Part shown: piece after piece, positions 34,717 through 44,202 of the stretch
Layout of the letters: every line of letters begins with the position of its first letter
Numbering within the stretch: position 1 is the stretch's first letter
Origin: Halorubrum ruber
GTDB taxonomy: Archaea; Halobacteriota; Halobacteria; Halobacteriales; Haloferacaceae
Reading direction: 5' to 3'
Assembly (NCBI RefSeq): GCF_018228765.1
Contig: NZ_CP073695.1
Span: forward strand, 1,736,001 to 1,800,000
Length of the DNA stretch: 64,000 bases
Made by a program: the position numbers and the translations under genes
Notes under the pieces: generated by a model
Seen by the model: only the letters and a program-made list of their open reading frames with translations
Told to the model about the DNA's origin: nothing
Databases searched by the model: none

Positions 34717-35763
34717 ATGTCCGACGACGACTTCATCGACCTGCGGTCCGACACCGTCACGGCGCCCTCGGACGAGATGCGCGACGCGGCCGCGACCGCC
34801 GAGGTCGGCGACGACGTGTACCGCGACGACCCGACCGTCAACGAGTTAGAGCGGCGCGCCGCCGACGCCGTGGGGACCGAGGCCGCGCTGTACGTCCCCT
34901 CCGGGACGATGGCGAACCAGATCGCGGTCCACGCGCACACGGAGCCGGGGCAGGAGCTCCTCTTGGAGCGCGAGTCGCACATCTACCGCTGGGAGCTGGC
35001 GGGCGCGGCCAAGCTCTCCGGCGTCCAGACGCGGACGATCGACGCCGGCGACCGCTGCGTCCCGACGCCCGACGCGGTCCGCGAGGGGCTCGTCGACGAG
35101 GACCTCCACCGCCCCGGGACCGGGCTCCTCTCTCTGGAGAACACCCACAACTACCGCGGCGGGGTCGCGGTCCCCGTCGACCGGATCGCGGCCGCCGCCG
35201 AGGCCGCCCGCGACGCCGACGTGCCGGTCCACCTCGACGGCGCGCGCGTCTTCAACGCCGCAGTCGCGCTCGGCGTCGACGCGAGCGAGATCGTCGCCCC
35301 CGCCGACAGCGTCACCTTCTGTCTCTCGAAGGGGCTCGGCGCGCCTGTCGGCTCGATCCTCGCCGGCGACGAGGACTTCGTCGAGGACGCGCGCCGCGTC
35401 CGCAAGCTGTTCGGCGGCGGGATGCGGCAGGCCGGCATCATCGCTGCGCCCGGCATCCGCGCGTTAGCGAACGTCGACCGCCTCGCCGAGGACCACGCCA
35501 ACGCGGAGCGGCTCGCGGCCGGGCTGGACGCCATCGACGGCGTCGACGCGCCCGCGCCCGACACGAACATCGTCGTGGCGCACACCGAGGACGCCGGGGT
35601 CCCGGCCGAGTCGCTCTACGCGGCGTGTAAGGAGGCCGGCGTCGGCTGCGTCGAGTTCGCGGACTACACGACGCGGTTCACGACTCACCTCGACGTCGAC
35701 GAGAGCGACGTCGACGAAGCGGTCAAGCGGATCGCGGCCGTCGTCGACGACCTCCGGGACTGA
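34717..35763 (+). CDS. Low-specificity threonine aldolase
   Basis: 348 residues from the ATG at 34717. This PLP enzyme splits threonine or allo-threonine to glycine and acetaldehyde. Motifs are FIDLRSDTVTAPSDEMRDA, VGDDVYRDDPTVNELE, YVPSGTMANQIAV, LENTHNYRGG, HLDGARVFNAA and the PLP lysine in FCLSKGLGAPVGS (about 204). The glycine formed could feed the GcvT/folate pathway seen earlier in the window. A short gap with no clear gene follows (35764-35931). Confidence 0.9.
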   Translation: MSDDDFIDLRSDTVTAPSDEMRDAAATAEVGDDVYRDDPTVNELERRAADAVGTEAALYVPSGTMANQIAVHAHTEPGQELLLERESHIYRWELAGAAKLSGVQTRTIDAGDRCVPTPDAVREGLVDEDLHRPGTGLLSLENTHNYRGGVAVPVDRIAAAAEAARDADVPVHLDGARVFNAAVALGVDASEIVAPADSVTFCLSKGLGAPVGSILAGDEDFVEDARRVRKLFGGGMRQAGIIAAPGIRALANVDRLAEDHANAERLAAGLDAIDGVDAPAPDTNIVVAHTEDAGVPAESLYAACKEAGVGCVEFADYTTRFTTHLDVDESDVDEAVKRIAAVVDDLRD

Positions 35764-35931
35764 GCGACGCCGTTGGCGTGCGTCCGCCTAAGCGCCGCCG
35801 CTGTCGCACGCCCGACGGAAACGTTCAATTCGCCGGGTGACCAACGTTCTCGCATGGACGCACAGACAACCGAGTGGACGCGCGGATCGGTCGAACTGTG
35901 GTGAACGCCGCCCACCCCTGAAGTCGTCGGC

Positions 35932-36288
35932 GTGGACATCAGCGGCCGCCACGAGGAGGACGGCGAGTACCTGATGGTCGCGGCCGCGGTCCACGCGCGG
36001 ATCGACTCCGCGCGGATCCGGTCGGTGGAGGGGATGGGGTTCGCTGCCGCGCGCGAGGGGCCGACGCTGGAGGCGACCGTCGCGCTCGCTGCGGAGGCGG
36101 TCGGCGACCTCCCGACGCCGCCAGACGGTCCGATCGTCGCGGAGGGCGGCGAGTTCTACGAGGAGCCGGCGGAACGCGTCGGCCTCAGCTTTCAGCCCGA
36201 CTTTAAATACGTCGAGAGCATAGGCGAGCGCGAGACAGTGCAGGCAGCACACCACGCCGCGTACGCCGCCCGGGACCACCTCCGATGA
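35932..36288 (+). CDS. DUF2209 family protein
   Basis: 118 residues from a GTG at 35932. The sequence VDISGRHEEDGEYLMVAAAVHA and the end KYVESIGERETVQAAHHAAYAARDHLR match the archaeal DUF2209 family of unknown function, which may have an RNase H-like fold (a guess from the DISGRH start). The family normally starts a few residues earlier (EVVGVDISGRH). Those codons are present at 35920-35931, but no in-frame ATG or GTG precedes them before a TGA at 35902, so the true start is unclear and another indel is possible. The stop overlaps the hflX ATG, so they are coupled. Confidence 0.7.
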   Translation: MDISGRHEEDGEYLMVAAAVHARIDSARIRSVEGMGFAAAREGPTLEATVALAAEAVGDLPTPPDGPIVAEGGEFYEEPAERVGLSFQPDFKYVESIGERETVQAAHHAAYAARDHLR

Positions 36289-37643
36289 GCGGGGGCACCG
36301 GGGAAGCGGACGCCGACGCCGAGTCGCCGACCGGGGGACGCCGCGCAGTCGTCGCCAAGCGCGTCGACTCCGGAGAAGCCGACCTCACCGAGATCGGGCA
36401 GCTCGCGGCCGCCGCGGGCTACGACGTGGCCGGCGAGCTCACGCAGACCCGCACCGAGGACGCCGCGTTCATGTTCGGCGAGGGGAAGGTCGCTGAGCTG
36501 CGCGACCTCGTTCGCCGGACGGACGCCGAAGCGGTGATCATCGACAACGACGTCGGCCCGTACCAGACGTTCAACATCGGCGGGAAGCTCCCGGAGGGCG
36601 TCGAGGTCGTCGACCGGTTCACGCTCATCCTCGAGATCTTCGGACAGCGCGCCGACACCCGGAAGGCGCAGCTCCAGGTCGACCTCGCGGAGCTGCGCTA
36701 CGAGCTGCCGCGCGCCGAAGCGAAGGCGAGCCTCGCGAAGCGCGACGAGCGCCCCGGGTTCATGGGGCTCGGCGAGTACGACGAGAGCGTCGAGCGCGAC
36801 ATCAAGCGGCAGATCTCCGAGATCCGCGACGAGCTCGAATCGATCGCCGAGAAGGAGGAGGCGCGCCGCGAGCAGCGCCGGGACTCCGGCTTCGACCTCG
36901 TCGCGCTCGCGGGCTACACAAACGCGGGGAAGTCGACGCTGATGCGCCAGCTCGCCGACGAGCTGGCCGTCGACGAGAACGACGAGCGCCACCGCGACCT
37001 CGACACCACCGCCGAGTCGCAGGACATGCTGTTCACGACGCTCGGCACCACGACGCGCCGGGCCGAGATGGAGAAGCGCGACGTCCTCCTCACCGACACG
37101 GTCGGGTTCATCGCGGACCTCCCCCACTGGCTGGTGGAGTCGTTCGAGTCGACGCTCGACTCCGTCTACCGCGCCGACCTCGTGCTGCTCGTCGTCGACG
37201 CCAGCGAGCCGGTCGAGGAGATGCGCGAGAAGCTCGTCACGAGCCACGACACGCTCTACGAGCGCAACGAGGCGCCCGTCGTCACCGTGTTCAACAAGAT
37301 CGACCGGCTGGAGCCCGGCGAGCTCGCGGACAAGCGCGCCGCGCTCTCCGGCGTCGCGCCCGACCCGATCGCCGTCTCGGCGAAGACGGGCGCGGGCGTC
37401 GCGGAGCTCCGCGACCGCGTCGAGGGCGAGCTCCCCGACTGGGAGCGCGAGCGGCTCGTCCTCCCGGTCTCGGACGACGCGATGAGCCTCGTCTCGTGGG
37501 TCCACGACCACGGGCACGTCGCCGAGGAGACGTACGCGGGCGACCAGGTGACGGTCGACTTCGAGGCGAAGCCCTCCATCGTTTCCCGCGCCCGGGCGAA
37601 GGCCGCCGAGCTCTCGGCGCCGCCCGCCGAGGAGTCGGCCTGA
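36285..37643 (+). CDS. hflX: GTPase HflX
   Basis: 452 residues. HflX binds the large ribosomal subunit and can split stalled ribosomes under stress. The N-terminal glycine-rich HflX domain (FGEGKVAELRDLV, VIIDNDVGPYQTFNI) and the helical RTDxF-like segment (DRFTLILEIFGQRADTRKAQLQVDLAEL) precede the G domain: G1 GYTNAGKSTL (about 210-219), G2 in TLGTTTRRAEM, G3 DTVGFI and G4 NKID. The family's FIxDLPHWLVESFESTL stretch is present. An acidic C-terminal part ends LSAPPAEESA. Confidence 0.93.
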   Translation: MSGGTGEADADAESPTGGRRAVVAKRVDSGEADLTEIGQLAAAAGYDVAGELTQTRTEDAAFMFGEGKVAELRDLVRRTDAEAVIIDNDVGPYQTFNIGGKLPEGVEVVDRFTLILEIFGQRADTRKAQLQVDLAELRYELPRAEAKASLAKRDERPGFMGLGEYDESVERDIKRQISEIRDELESIAEKEEARREQRRDSGFDLVALAGYTNAGKSTLMRQLADELAVDENDERHRDLDTTAESQDMLFTTLGTTTRRAEMEKRDVLLTDTVGFIADLPHWLVESFESTLDSVYRADLVLLVVDASEPVEEMREKLVTSHDTLYERNEAPVVTVFNKIDRLEPGELADKRAALSGVAPDPIAVSAKTGAGVAELRDRVEGELPDWERERLVLPVSDDAMSLVSWVHDHGHVAEETYAGDQVTVDFEAKPSIVSRARAKAAELSAPPAEESA

Positions 37644-37747
37644 GCGGGGGGACCGCCGCGACCGCCGCGACCGCCGCATTCGGTGGGGACTCTCACTCGG
37701 CGGAGACCCGGACAAAGTATACGGGCCTCCGCGGGCCATACTGTGTC

Positions 37748-39703
37748 ATGGACGATCCCGGGACCGACGGTCGGCTCGTCGACGGGGACGAGGACGCCGT
37801 CCCGCCGCCGGCCGACTTCCGGACGCGAGCCGCCGCGAGCGACCCCGCGGTGTACGAGCGGTTCGACCGCGAGGGGCCGGAAGCGTGGCGCGCGGCCGCC
37901 GACCTCCTGACGTGGGACCGCGAGTACGAGACGGTCCTCGACGACTCCGACCCCCCCTTCTACGAGTGGTTCCCGGACGGGCGGCTCAACGCCGCGGCGA
38001 ACTGCGTCGACCGCCACCTCGACGAGCGGCGGAACCAGCTCGCGATCCGGTGGTTCGGGAAGCGCGGCGAGCGCCGGTCGTACACCTACCTCGACCTCCA
38101 CCGCGAGGTGAACGCGGTCGCGGCCGGGCTCCGCGACCTCGGCGTCGAGGAGGACGACGTGGTGACGCTGTACCTGCCGATGATCCCGGAGCTACCGATC
38201 GCGATGCTGGCGTGCGCGCGCATCGGCGCGCCGCACAACGTCGTCTTCGCGGGGCTGTCGGCGGAGGCGCTCGCGACGCGGATCGACGCCGCCGACTCCG
38301 AGTACCTGATCACCTGCGACGGCTACTACCGCCGCGAGGACGCGTTCAACCAGAAGTCGAAGGCGGACAACGCGCGGATACGCGCCGAGGGAGAGCTGTC
38401 GGCCGCGGTCGTCGTCGACCGCCTCGGCGACGAGCTGGCCGTCTCGCTGGGCGACGACGAGCACGAGTACGACGCGCTCGTCGACGCGCACGACGGCGAA
38501 ACGGTCGAGCCGGTCGCCCGCGACGCGACCGACCTCCTCTTCGTGATGTACACCTCGGGGACGACCGGGCGGCCGAAGGGGGTCGAGCACGCGACGGGCG
38601 GCTACCTCGCGCACGTCGCATGGACGACGCGGAAGGTCTTGGACGTGCGCCCCGACGACACCTACTGGTGCGCGGCCGACATCGGCTGGATCACGGGCCA
38701 CTCCTACGGCGTGTACGGGCCGCTCGCGACCGGGACGACGACGGTGCTGTACGAGGGGTCGCCCGACTATCCGGACCGCGACCGCGTCTGGGACCTGATC
38801 GAGCGCAACGCGGTGAGCGTCTTCTACACCTCGCCGACCGCGATCCGGTCGTTCATGAAGTGGGGCGCGGAGTACCCCGAGTCGCACGACCTCTCGTCGA
38901 TCCGCCTGCTGGGGACCGTCGGCGAGTCGATCACGCCGAAGGCGTGGCGCTGGTACCGCGAGCACGTCGGCGGCGGCGACGTCCCCGTCGTCGACACGTG
39001 GTGGCAGACGGAGACGGGGGCTATCTCGCTCGCCACCCTCCCGGGGATAACACCGATGAAGCCGGGGAAAGTCGGCCCGCCGCTGCCGGGCATCGACGCC
39101 CGCGTCGTCGACGAGGACGGCGAGCCGGTCGACCCGGGCGAGTCGGGGTACCTCACGCTCGCCTCCCCGTGGCCCGGCATGCTGCGCGGGCTCCGCGAGG
39201 GCGACGAGCGCTACCTGCGGGAGTACTGGGTGGAGGGCGAGGACGGCTGGCGCTACCGCACCGGCGACGGCGCAACCGTCGACGAGGACGGCTACGTCAC
39301 GATCCTCGGGCGCGTCGACGACGTGATCAACGTCCGCGCACAGCGGTTCAACACCGGCGAGTTAGAGGCGGCCATCGTCGACGCCGACGGCGTGACCGAG
39401 GCCGCGGTCGTCGGCGACGGCGACGGGCACATCGTGGCGTACGTGACGACGAAGAGTGGGGTCGAGCCCGACGAGGCCCTCCGCGACGCCGTCGCGGACC
39501 GGCTGGCGAGCGCCGTCGGCGACGTTGCCCGCCCCGACCGCGTCGTGTTCACCCCCGAACTCCCGAAGACGCGCTCGGGGAAGATCATGCGGCGGTTGCT
39601 GGAGGACATCGCCCGCGGCGAGGAGTTCGGCGACGTGAGCGCGCTCCGCAACCCGGAGGTGGTGGGCGAGATCGAGTCGACCGTGCGAGAAATGAGTAGG
39701 TGA
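37748..39703 (+). CDS. acs: Acetyl-CoA synthetase 1
   Basis: 651 residues from the ATG at 37748; the longer upstream frame is not conserved. The enzyme makes acetyl-AMP and then acetyl-CoA from acetate, ATP and CoA. Core motifs are YTSGTTGRPKGVEH, DIGWITGHSYGVYGPL, DTWWQTETGAISL, YRTGDGATVDEDGYVTILGRVDDVIN and PKTRSGKIMRRLL (the lysine that is acetylated in the family). The N-terminus DPAVYERFDREGPEAW, YEWFPDGRLNAAANCVDRHLDE is typical. A second, diverged acs gene lies at 42102. A related acyl substrate such as propionate cannot be excluded. Confidence 0.9.
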   Translation: MDDPGTDGRLVDGDEDAVPPPADFRTRAAASDPAVYERFDREGPEAWRAAADLLTWDREYETVLDDSDPPFYEWFPDGRLNAAANCVDRHLDERRNQLAIRWFGKRGERRSYTYLDLHREVNAVAAGLRDLGVEEDDVVTLYLPMIPELPIAMLACARIGAPHNVVFAGLSAEALATRIDAADSEYLITCDGYYRREDAFNQKSKADNARIRAEGELSAAVVVDRLGDELAVSLGDDEHEYDALVDAHDGETVEPVARDATDLLFVMYTSGTTGRPKGVEHATGGYLAHVAWTTRKVLDVRPDDTYWCAADIGWITGHSYGVYGPLATGTTTVLYEGSPDYPDRDRVWDLIERNAVSVFYTSPTAIRSFMKWGAEYPESHDLSSIRLLGTVGESITPKAWRWYREHVGGGDVPVVDTWWQTETGAISLATLPGITPMKPGKVGPPLPGIDARVVDEDGEPVDPGESGYLTLASPWPGMLRGLREGDERYLREYWVEGEDGWRYRTGDGATVDEDGYVTILGRVDDVINVRAQRFNTGELEAAIVDADGVTEAAVVGDGDGHIVAYVTTKSGVEPDEALRDAVADRLASAVGDVARPDRVVFTPELPKTRSGKIMRRLLEDIARGEEFGDVSALRNPEVVGEIESTVREMSR

Positions 39704-39770
39704 ATATGGGCTGTTTAAACGCATACTGACACGGGTAACGTACGTATTCGCGGCGACCGAATCGACCGGC

Positions 39771-40003
39771 GTGGGAGCTGTCGTTTTCTCGCGGGAGGCG
39801 ATACACGGCCGTCGACGGGCGGTCGTCAAGACCAACTGCTACCGGGCGCTGATGGTGACGGTCGCGGTCGCGTTTCTCCTCGTCAGCGACGTCGGGCAGG
39901 CGGCGAGCATCGGTCTCGTGACCAACGTCTTAAAGACGCTCACGTATACGGCTACGAGCGCCTGTGGGACCACGTCTCCTGGGGCGTCGGCGCGTCCGGG
40001 TGA
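39771..40003 (+). pseudogene. DUF2061 membrane protein gene with frameshift
   Basis: From a GTG at 39771 the frame reads HGRRRAVVKTNCYRALMVTVAVAFLLVSDVGQAASIGLVTNVLKTLTY, a DUF2061 pattern (Lys-Thr-x-x-Tyr-Arg, helix, G-D, IGL-x-x-N-x-x-K-x-x-x-Y). It then loses the frame near 39944-39948. Adding one T (TAT-AC to TAT-TAC) restores YYGYERLWDHVSWGVGASG and a stop at 40001-40003, exactly the conserved DUF2061 ending (Y-x-x-E-R-x-W). The product would be a small two-helix membrane protein of about 77 residues with unknown role. It could be a real mutation or a sequencing error. Confidence 0.7.
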
Positions 40004-40014
40004 CGGCGACCGTC

Positions 40015-40042
40015 GTTTCGGAGTGCCGAACAGAACCGAAAC
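40015..40042. promoter_or_regulatory. Inverted repeat GTTTCGG-N14-CCGAAAC, site 1
   Basis: Arms at 40015-40021 and 40036-40042 are perfect complements with a 14-base gap. The same arms and the same gap recur 118 bp downstream. It starts 12 bases after the DUF2061 stop and looks like an operator half-site pair for a dimer. Confidence 0.55.
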
Positions 40043-40132
40043 CGCTCGGTCGAGATGTGACCGCGGTAAGGGGTGCTTTCGCCAAAGAGCGGGAAGCTCC
40101 ATCGCGGAGGTGGCGTTTTCCGGAACAGTTTT

Positions 40133-40160
40133 GTTTCGGCTACTTGTTGAGTTCCGAAAC
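40133..40160. promoter_or_regulatory. Inverted repeat GTTTCGG-N14-CCGAAAC, site 2
   Basis: Second copy, arms at 40133-40139 and 40154-40160, ending two bases before the ATG of the Bat-type regulator. The intervening 14 bases are unlike those of site 1, so only the arms and the spacing are kept, as expected for a protein-binding site. Confidence 0.55.
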
Positions 40161-40162
40161 GA

Positions 40163-41947
40163 ATGGTCGACGGCCTCGACGCGGACACATACGACGCGCT
40201 CGTCACCGCCGCGGAGACGTATCGCGCGGCGCTCGTCGTCAGGCTGGCGGGCGAGGCCGGGCTCCGCACCGAGGAGATAACCCGCGTCGCGCCGCGACAC
40301 CTACGCGAAGCGGAGTCGGTTGCGGGCGCGCGCCTCCTCGCGGTCCCCGCGGGCGACGACGGGAGCGCGGAGGGTGAATCGCCACCGTCCGACGACGAAC
40401 CCGTCGACCGAGAGACCGTCGTTCCGGCGTCGCTGGCGGCCGACCTCGACCGGTACGCGACGAGCGAGGGACTCGACGAGGACGACCCGTACGTCGACGT
40501 CTCGCCCCGCCGCGTCCAGATGATCGTGAGCGAGACCGCGGCGCGGGCGGCCGGCCTCACCGACGCCGCGCTCGACGAGCGGGTTACCCCCAGTTCCCTG
40601 CGGAAGACGTTCGCGCGGCGGCAGCTCGTCGACCGCGGCGTCGACCCGCGAGCGGTCCGCGACGCCGGCGGCTGGGAGTCGCTCGGCACGCTCGACCCGT
40701 ACCTCGACCCGCTCGACGGAGAGGCCCTTGCGGCCGCTATCGCCGGCGACGAGGGGACCGCTGACCCGTCAGCGGAACGGGTGACGCGGACCGTCCTACC
40801 GGGATTCGAGGCGCTCGCGGAGCCCGGGTCCGCGGCCCCGGCAGCGGCCGTCGCCGCCGGACTGATCGAGGCCGACCGCTGGGCCGAGGCGTGGGTCGTT
40901 CGTCGGGCGGTCGGCGGCGGGCGGGCGGACGTGACCGACGCGGCCGGCGTCGACCGCGAGACGCTCGCGGACCGCGGCGTCGCGGCCGGCGGTCCGTGGC
41001 TGGACGTGATAACGGACGGCGCACCGGCGACGACCGACGGCCGGCAGGAGACGGACGGCCGGCCTGCGGTCGCGGTGCCGGTGGCCTCCGAGGGCGTGGT
41101 CCACGGCGCGCTCTGTGCCGTCGCGGCCGACGGCGATCCGGTCGGCGAGCCCGAACGCCGAGCGCTCACCGCCCTCGGCGGCTGTCTCGGCCGCGCGATC
41201 ACCGCTGAGCGGTGGCGAGAGCTGCTCCACTCCGACGCGGTCACAGAGGTTGAGTTCCACACGACCGACGAACGAGCGTTTCTCGCCCGCGCGAGCGAGC
41301 GACTGGGCTGCCGGATCGAACTGGCGTCGACCGTCGACGTCGACGACGACGTTTCCCGGGCGTACCTCTCCGTCGACGGGGCCCGCCCGCAGGACGTCGC
41401 GGCGGTCGTCGAGTCGGCGCCGGGCGTCTCCGACTTCCGGGTGATAGAGACAGGCGAGGACGGCTGTTCGGCGTCGGTCCGCCTCGCGGACGGGTCGCTC
41501 GTCAGGGCGCTCATCGACCACGGCGCGACCGTGCGCGACGCGTCGGCCGCCGACGGCCGGGTCCGCGTCGTCGCGGACTTCCCCGAGGGGACGAACGTCC
41601 GCCCCGTCGCGGACGGGCTCCGCGACCGGTTCGCGGACGTCAGGCTCGCGAGCAAGGAGTCGGTCGCACGGTCGCCGCGAACGGAGTCGTCGCTGCGTGA
41701 CGGGGTCGCCGACCGGTTCACCGACCGCCAGTGGGCCGCGCTGTCGGCGGCGTACCACGGCGGCTACTTCGACTGGCCGCGCGGGAGCACGGCCGAGGAG
41801 GTGGCCGACGCGATGGACGTCTCGTCGCCGACGTTCCACAACCACCTCCGGAAGGCGCAGCGAGCCCTCCTCGACGGCGTCTTCGAGGACAACGCGGACC
41901 GTCCGATTCGGGAGGGCGACGAGCGGGCGACCCCGCCCGGCGGGTGA
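40163..41947 (+). CDS. Bat-type HTH-10 regulator with N-terminal tyrosine-recombinase-like domain
   Basis: 594 residues. Residues about 5-185 look like the catalytic core of a tyrosine recombinase: box-I Arg in GEAGLRTEEITRV (Arg 35), SSLRKTFARRQLVDRG (Arg 147, with Ser for the usual His), GGWESLGTLDPYL with Trp 171 in the His/Trp position and Tyr 180. A GAF-like segment (about 215-370, ending AVAADGDPVGEPERRAL), a bacterio-opsin-activator domain (about 385-515, VEFHTTDERAFLARASERLGC) and a C-terminal HTH-10 follow (FTDRQWAALSAAYHGGYFDWPR, STAEEVADAMDVSSPTFHNHLRKAQRALL). It sits between the two acs genes and likely controls them or itself through the palindromes upstream. Confidence 0.82.
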   Translation: MVDGLDADTYDALVTAAETYRAALVVRLAGEAGLRTEEITRVAPRHLREAESVAGARLLAVPAGDDGSAEGESPPSDDEPVDRETVVPASLAADLDRYATSEGLDEDDPYVDVSPRRVQMIVSETAARAAGLTDAALDERVTPSSLRKTFARRQLVDRGVDPRAVRDAGGWESLGTLDPYLDPLDGEALAAAIAGDEGTADPSAERVTRTVLPGFEALAEPGSAAPAAAVAAGLIEADRWAEAWVVRRAVGGGRADVTDAAGVDRETLADRGVAAGGPWLDVITDGAPATTDGRQETDGRPAVAVPVASEGVVHGALCAVAADGDPVGEPERRALTALGGCLGRAITAERWRELLHSDAVTEVEFHTTDERAFLARASERLGCRIELASTVDVDDDVSRAYLSVDGARPQDVAAVVESAPGVSDFRVIETGEDGCSASVRLADGSLVRALIDHGATVRDASAADGRVRVVADFPEGTNVRPVADGLRDRFADVRLASKESVARSPRTESSLRDGVADRFTDRQWAALSAAYHGGYFDWPRGSTAEEVADAMDVSSPTFHNHLRKAQRALLDGVFEDNADRPIREGDERATPPGG

Positions 41948-42066
41948 CCGGCCGAATCGCGAGGCGACGGCGGGGTCGTCGCTCCGACGGGGCCCTCGTC
42001 GCCCGCTGAGACATCCGCGCCGGGTCGGAGAGGATCTATCACGATTTTTCGTATTTAGCGTCAGCG

Positions 42067-42073
42067 TTTATAT
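42067..42073 (+). promoter_or_regulatory. TATA box of acs2
   Basis: TTTATAT lies 29 bp before the ATG at 42102, right for a leaderless message. Another AT-rich stretch (GATTTTTCGTATTTAG) lies just upstream. Confidence 0.5.
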
Positions 42074-42101
42074 GGCGATATTGGTTGGGTACGCCCGTAC
42101 C

Positions 42102-44095
42102 ATGACAGAGGGAGACGGCCAACTGGAAGCGAGATTAGCGGAACAGGAGGTATTCGAGCCGTCGGAGTCGTTCGTCGAGCAGGCGAACGTCTCCGACCCA
42201 GAGATATACGAGGAGTTCGAGGAGAACTGGCCCGAGTGCTGGGAGACGGCCGCCGACCTGCTGGAGTGGGAAACCGACTACGACCAGGTGCTCGACGACG
42301 GCAACCCGCCCTTCTACGAGTGGTTCACGGGCGGCGAGCTGAACGCGTCGGCGAACTGCCTCGACCGACACCTCGACGAGCGCGGCGACGAGGCCGCCAT
42401 CGAGTGGGTCGGCGAGCCGGTCGATGAGGACGACCGCACGTACACGTACGAGGAGCTCCACCGCGAGGTGAACGAGTTCGCGGCCGCCCTCCGGGAGCAG
42501 GGGGTCGAGGAAGACGACGTCGTCACGATGTACATGCCGATGATCCCGGAGCTGCCGATCGCGATGCTGGCCTGCGCGCGCATCGGCGCGCCCCACAGCG
42601 TCGTGTTCGCCGGGTTCTCGGCCGACGCGCTCGCGACGCGGATGAACTCCGCGGACTCCGAGTACCTCGTCACCTGCGACGGCTACTACCGCCGCGGCGA
42701 CCCGCTCGACCACCTCGACAAGGCGAACGAGGGGCTCGCGGGCGTCGACCACGAGACGACCACGGTCGTTGTCGACCGGCTCGGGCCGAACGGCGACGAC
42801 TTCGGCCACGATCTCGGCGACGACCAGATCGACTACGGCGACCTCGTGGCGGAACACGAGGGCGCCGAGGTCGAGCCGGTCACGCGCGACGCCGAGGACA
42901 TGCTGTTCCTGATGTACACCTCGGGGACGACGGGGGAGCCGAAGGGCGTGAAACACACGACCGGCGGCTACCTCTCGTGGGTGTCGTGGACCTCGCAGTC
43001 GGTGCTCGACATCAAGCCGGATGACACCTACTTCTGTTCGGCCGACATCGGCTGGATCACGGGGCACTCGTACATCGTCTACGGGCCGCTCTCGCTCGGC
43101 ACGACGACGATGATGTACGAGGGACGCCGGATCACCCGGAGCGCGACCGACTCTGGGAGATCGTCGAGGAGCACGAGGCGACCCAGCTGTACACCGCGCC
43201 GACGGCGATCCGGGCGTTCATGAAGTGGGGGTCGAAGTTCCCGGACCGCCACGACCTCTCCTCGCTGCGGCTGCTCGGCACGGTCGGCGAGCCGATCAAC
43301 CCGCGCGCGTGGAAGTGGTACTACAAGCACATCGGCGACGAGGAGTGTCCCGTCGTCGACACGTGGTGGCAGACCGAGACCGGCGGGATGATGGTGACGA
43401 CGCTGCCCGGCGTCAAGGACATGAAGCCCGGCGCCGCGGGGCCGCCGCTGCCGGGGCTGGACGTCCAGATCCTCGACACGCTCGGCGACGAGGTAGAGCC
43501 CGGGAAGGCCGGCTACCTCACGGTACAGAAGCCGTGGCCCGGCATGCTCCGGACGCTGTACAACAACGACGAGCGCTACATCGAGGAGTACTGGGCGGAG
43601 TACTCCGACACCGACAGCGACGACCCCGACGACTGGGTGTACTTCCCGGAGGACGGCGCGAAGATCGACGAGGACGGCTACATCACCGTCCTCGGCCGCG
43701 TCGACGACGTGCTCAACGTCTCCGGCCACCGGCTGGGGACGATGGAGATCGAGTCGGCGATCGTCGGCGTCGAGGGCGTCGCCGAGGCCGCGGTGGTCGG
43801 CGGGAACCACGACATCAAAGGCGAGGCGGTGTACGCCTACGTCACCACCGAGGACGGCTACGAGGGCAACGAGGAGCTCCGCGAGGCGATCGTCGCGGCC
43901 GTCGAGGACGCCATCGGCCCGATCGCCCGGCCCGAGCAGGTCGTGTTCACGCCTGACCTGCCGAAGACCCGGTCCGGGAAGATCATGCGCCGCCTGCTGG
44001 AGAACATCGCCGACGGCGAGGAGCTCGGGAACACGAGCACGCTGCGGAACCCCGAGATCGTCGAGGAGATCCAACAGAAGGCCGACGCCGAGTAG
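42102..44095 (+). CDS. Acetyl-CoA synthetase 2 (internal frameshift)
   Basis: From the ATG at 42102 the frame gives a complete ACS N-terminal half (YEWFTGGELNASANCLDRHLDERGDE, YTSGTTGEPKGVKH, DIGWITGHSYIVYGPLSLGTTTMMYEG), then breaks at the GGG at 43121-43123. One added G gives [35 protein letters not shown], which joins the second frame: DTWWQTETGGMMV, FPEDGAKIDEDGYITVLGRVDDVLNVSGHRLGT and PKTRSGKIMRRLL. The repaired protein has about 664 residues. All catalytic motifs are present. It precedes the symporter genes and is the better match to a housekeeping acetate-activating enzyme (SGHRLGT rather than the RAQRFNT of copy 1). Confidence 0.85.
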
Positions 44096-44202
44096 CGCTC
44101 GGCGAGCCGTTTTCAACTGTTCCACTCACGACCACACCGGACCACACGACGGTAATCATCACGAAAAAATCACACAAACGAGATCACAACACACGTCAAA
44201 AC

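Noticed and set aside
35854..35904. A 16-codon frame (ATG GAC GCA ... TGG TGA) before the DUF2209 gene
   Set aside because: Too short to judge, with no recognisable similarity; it may be a leader peptide or chance.
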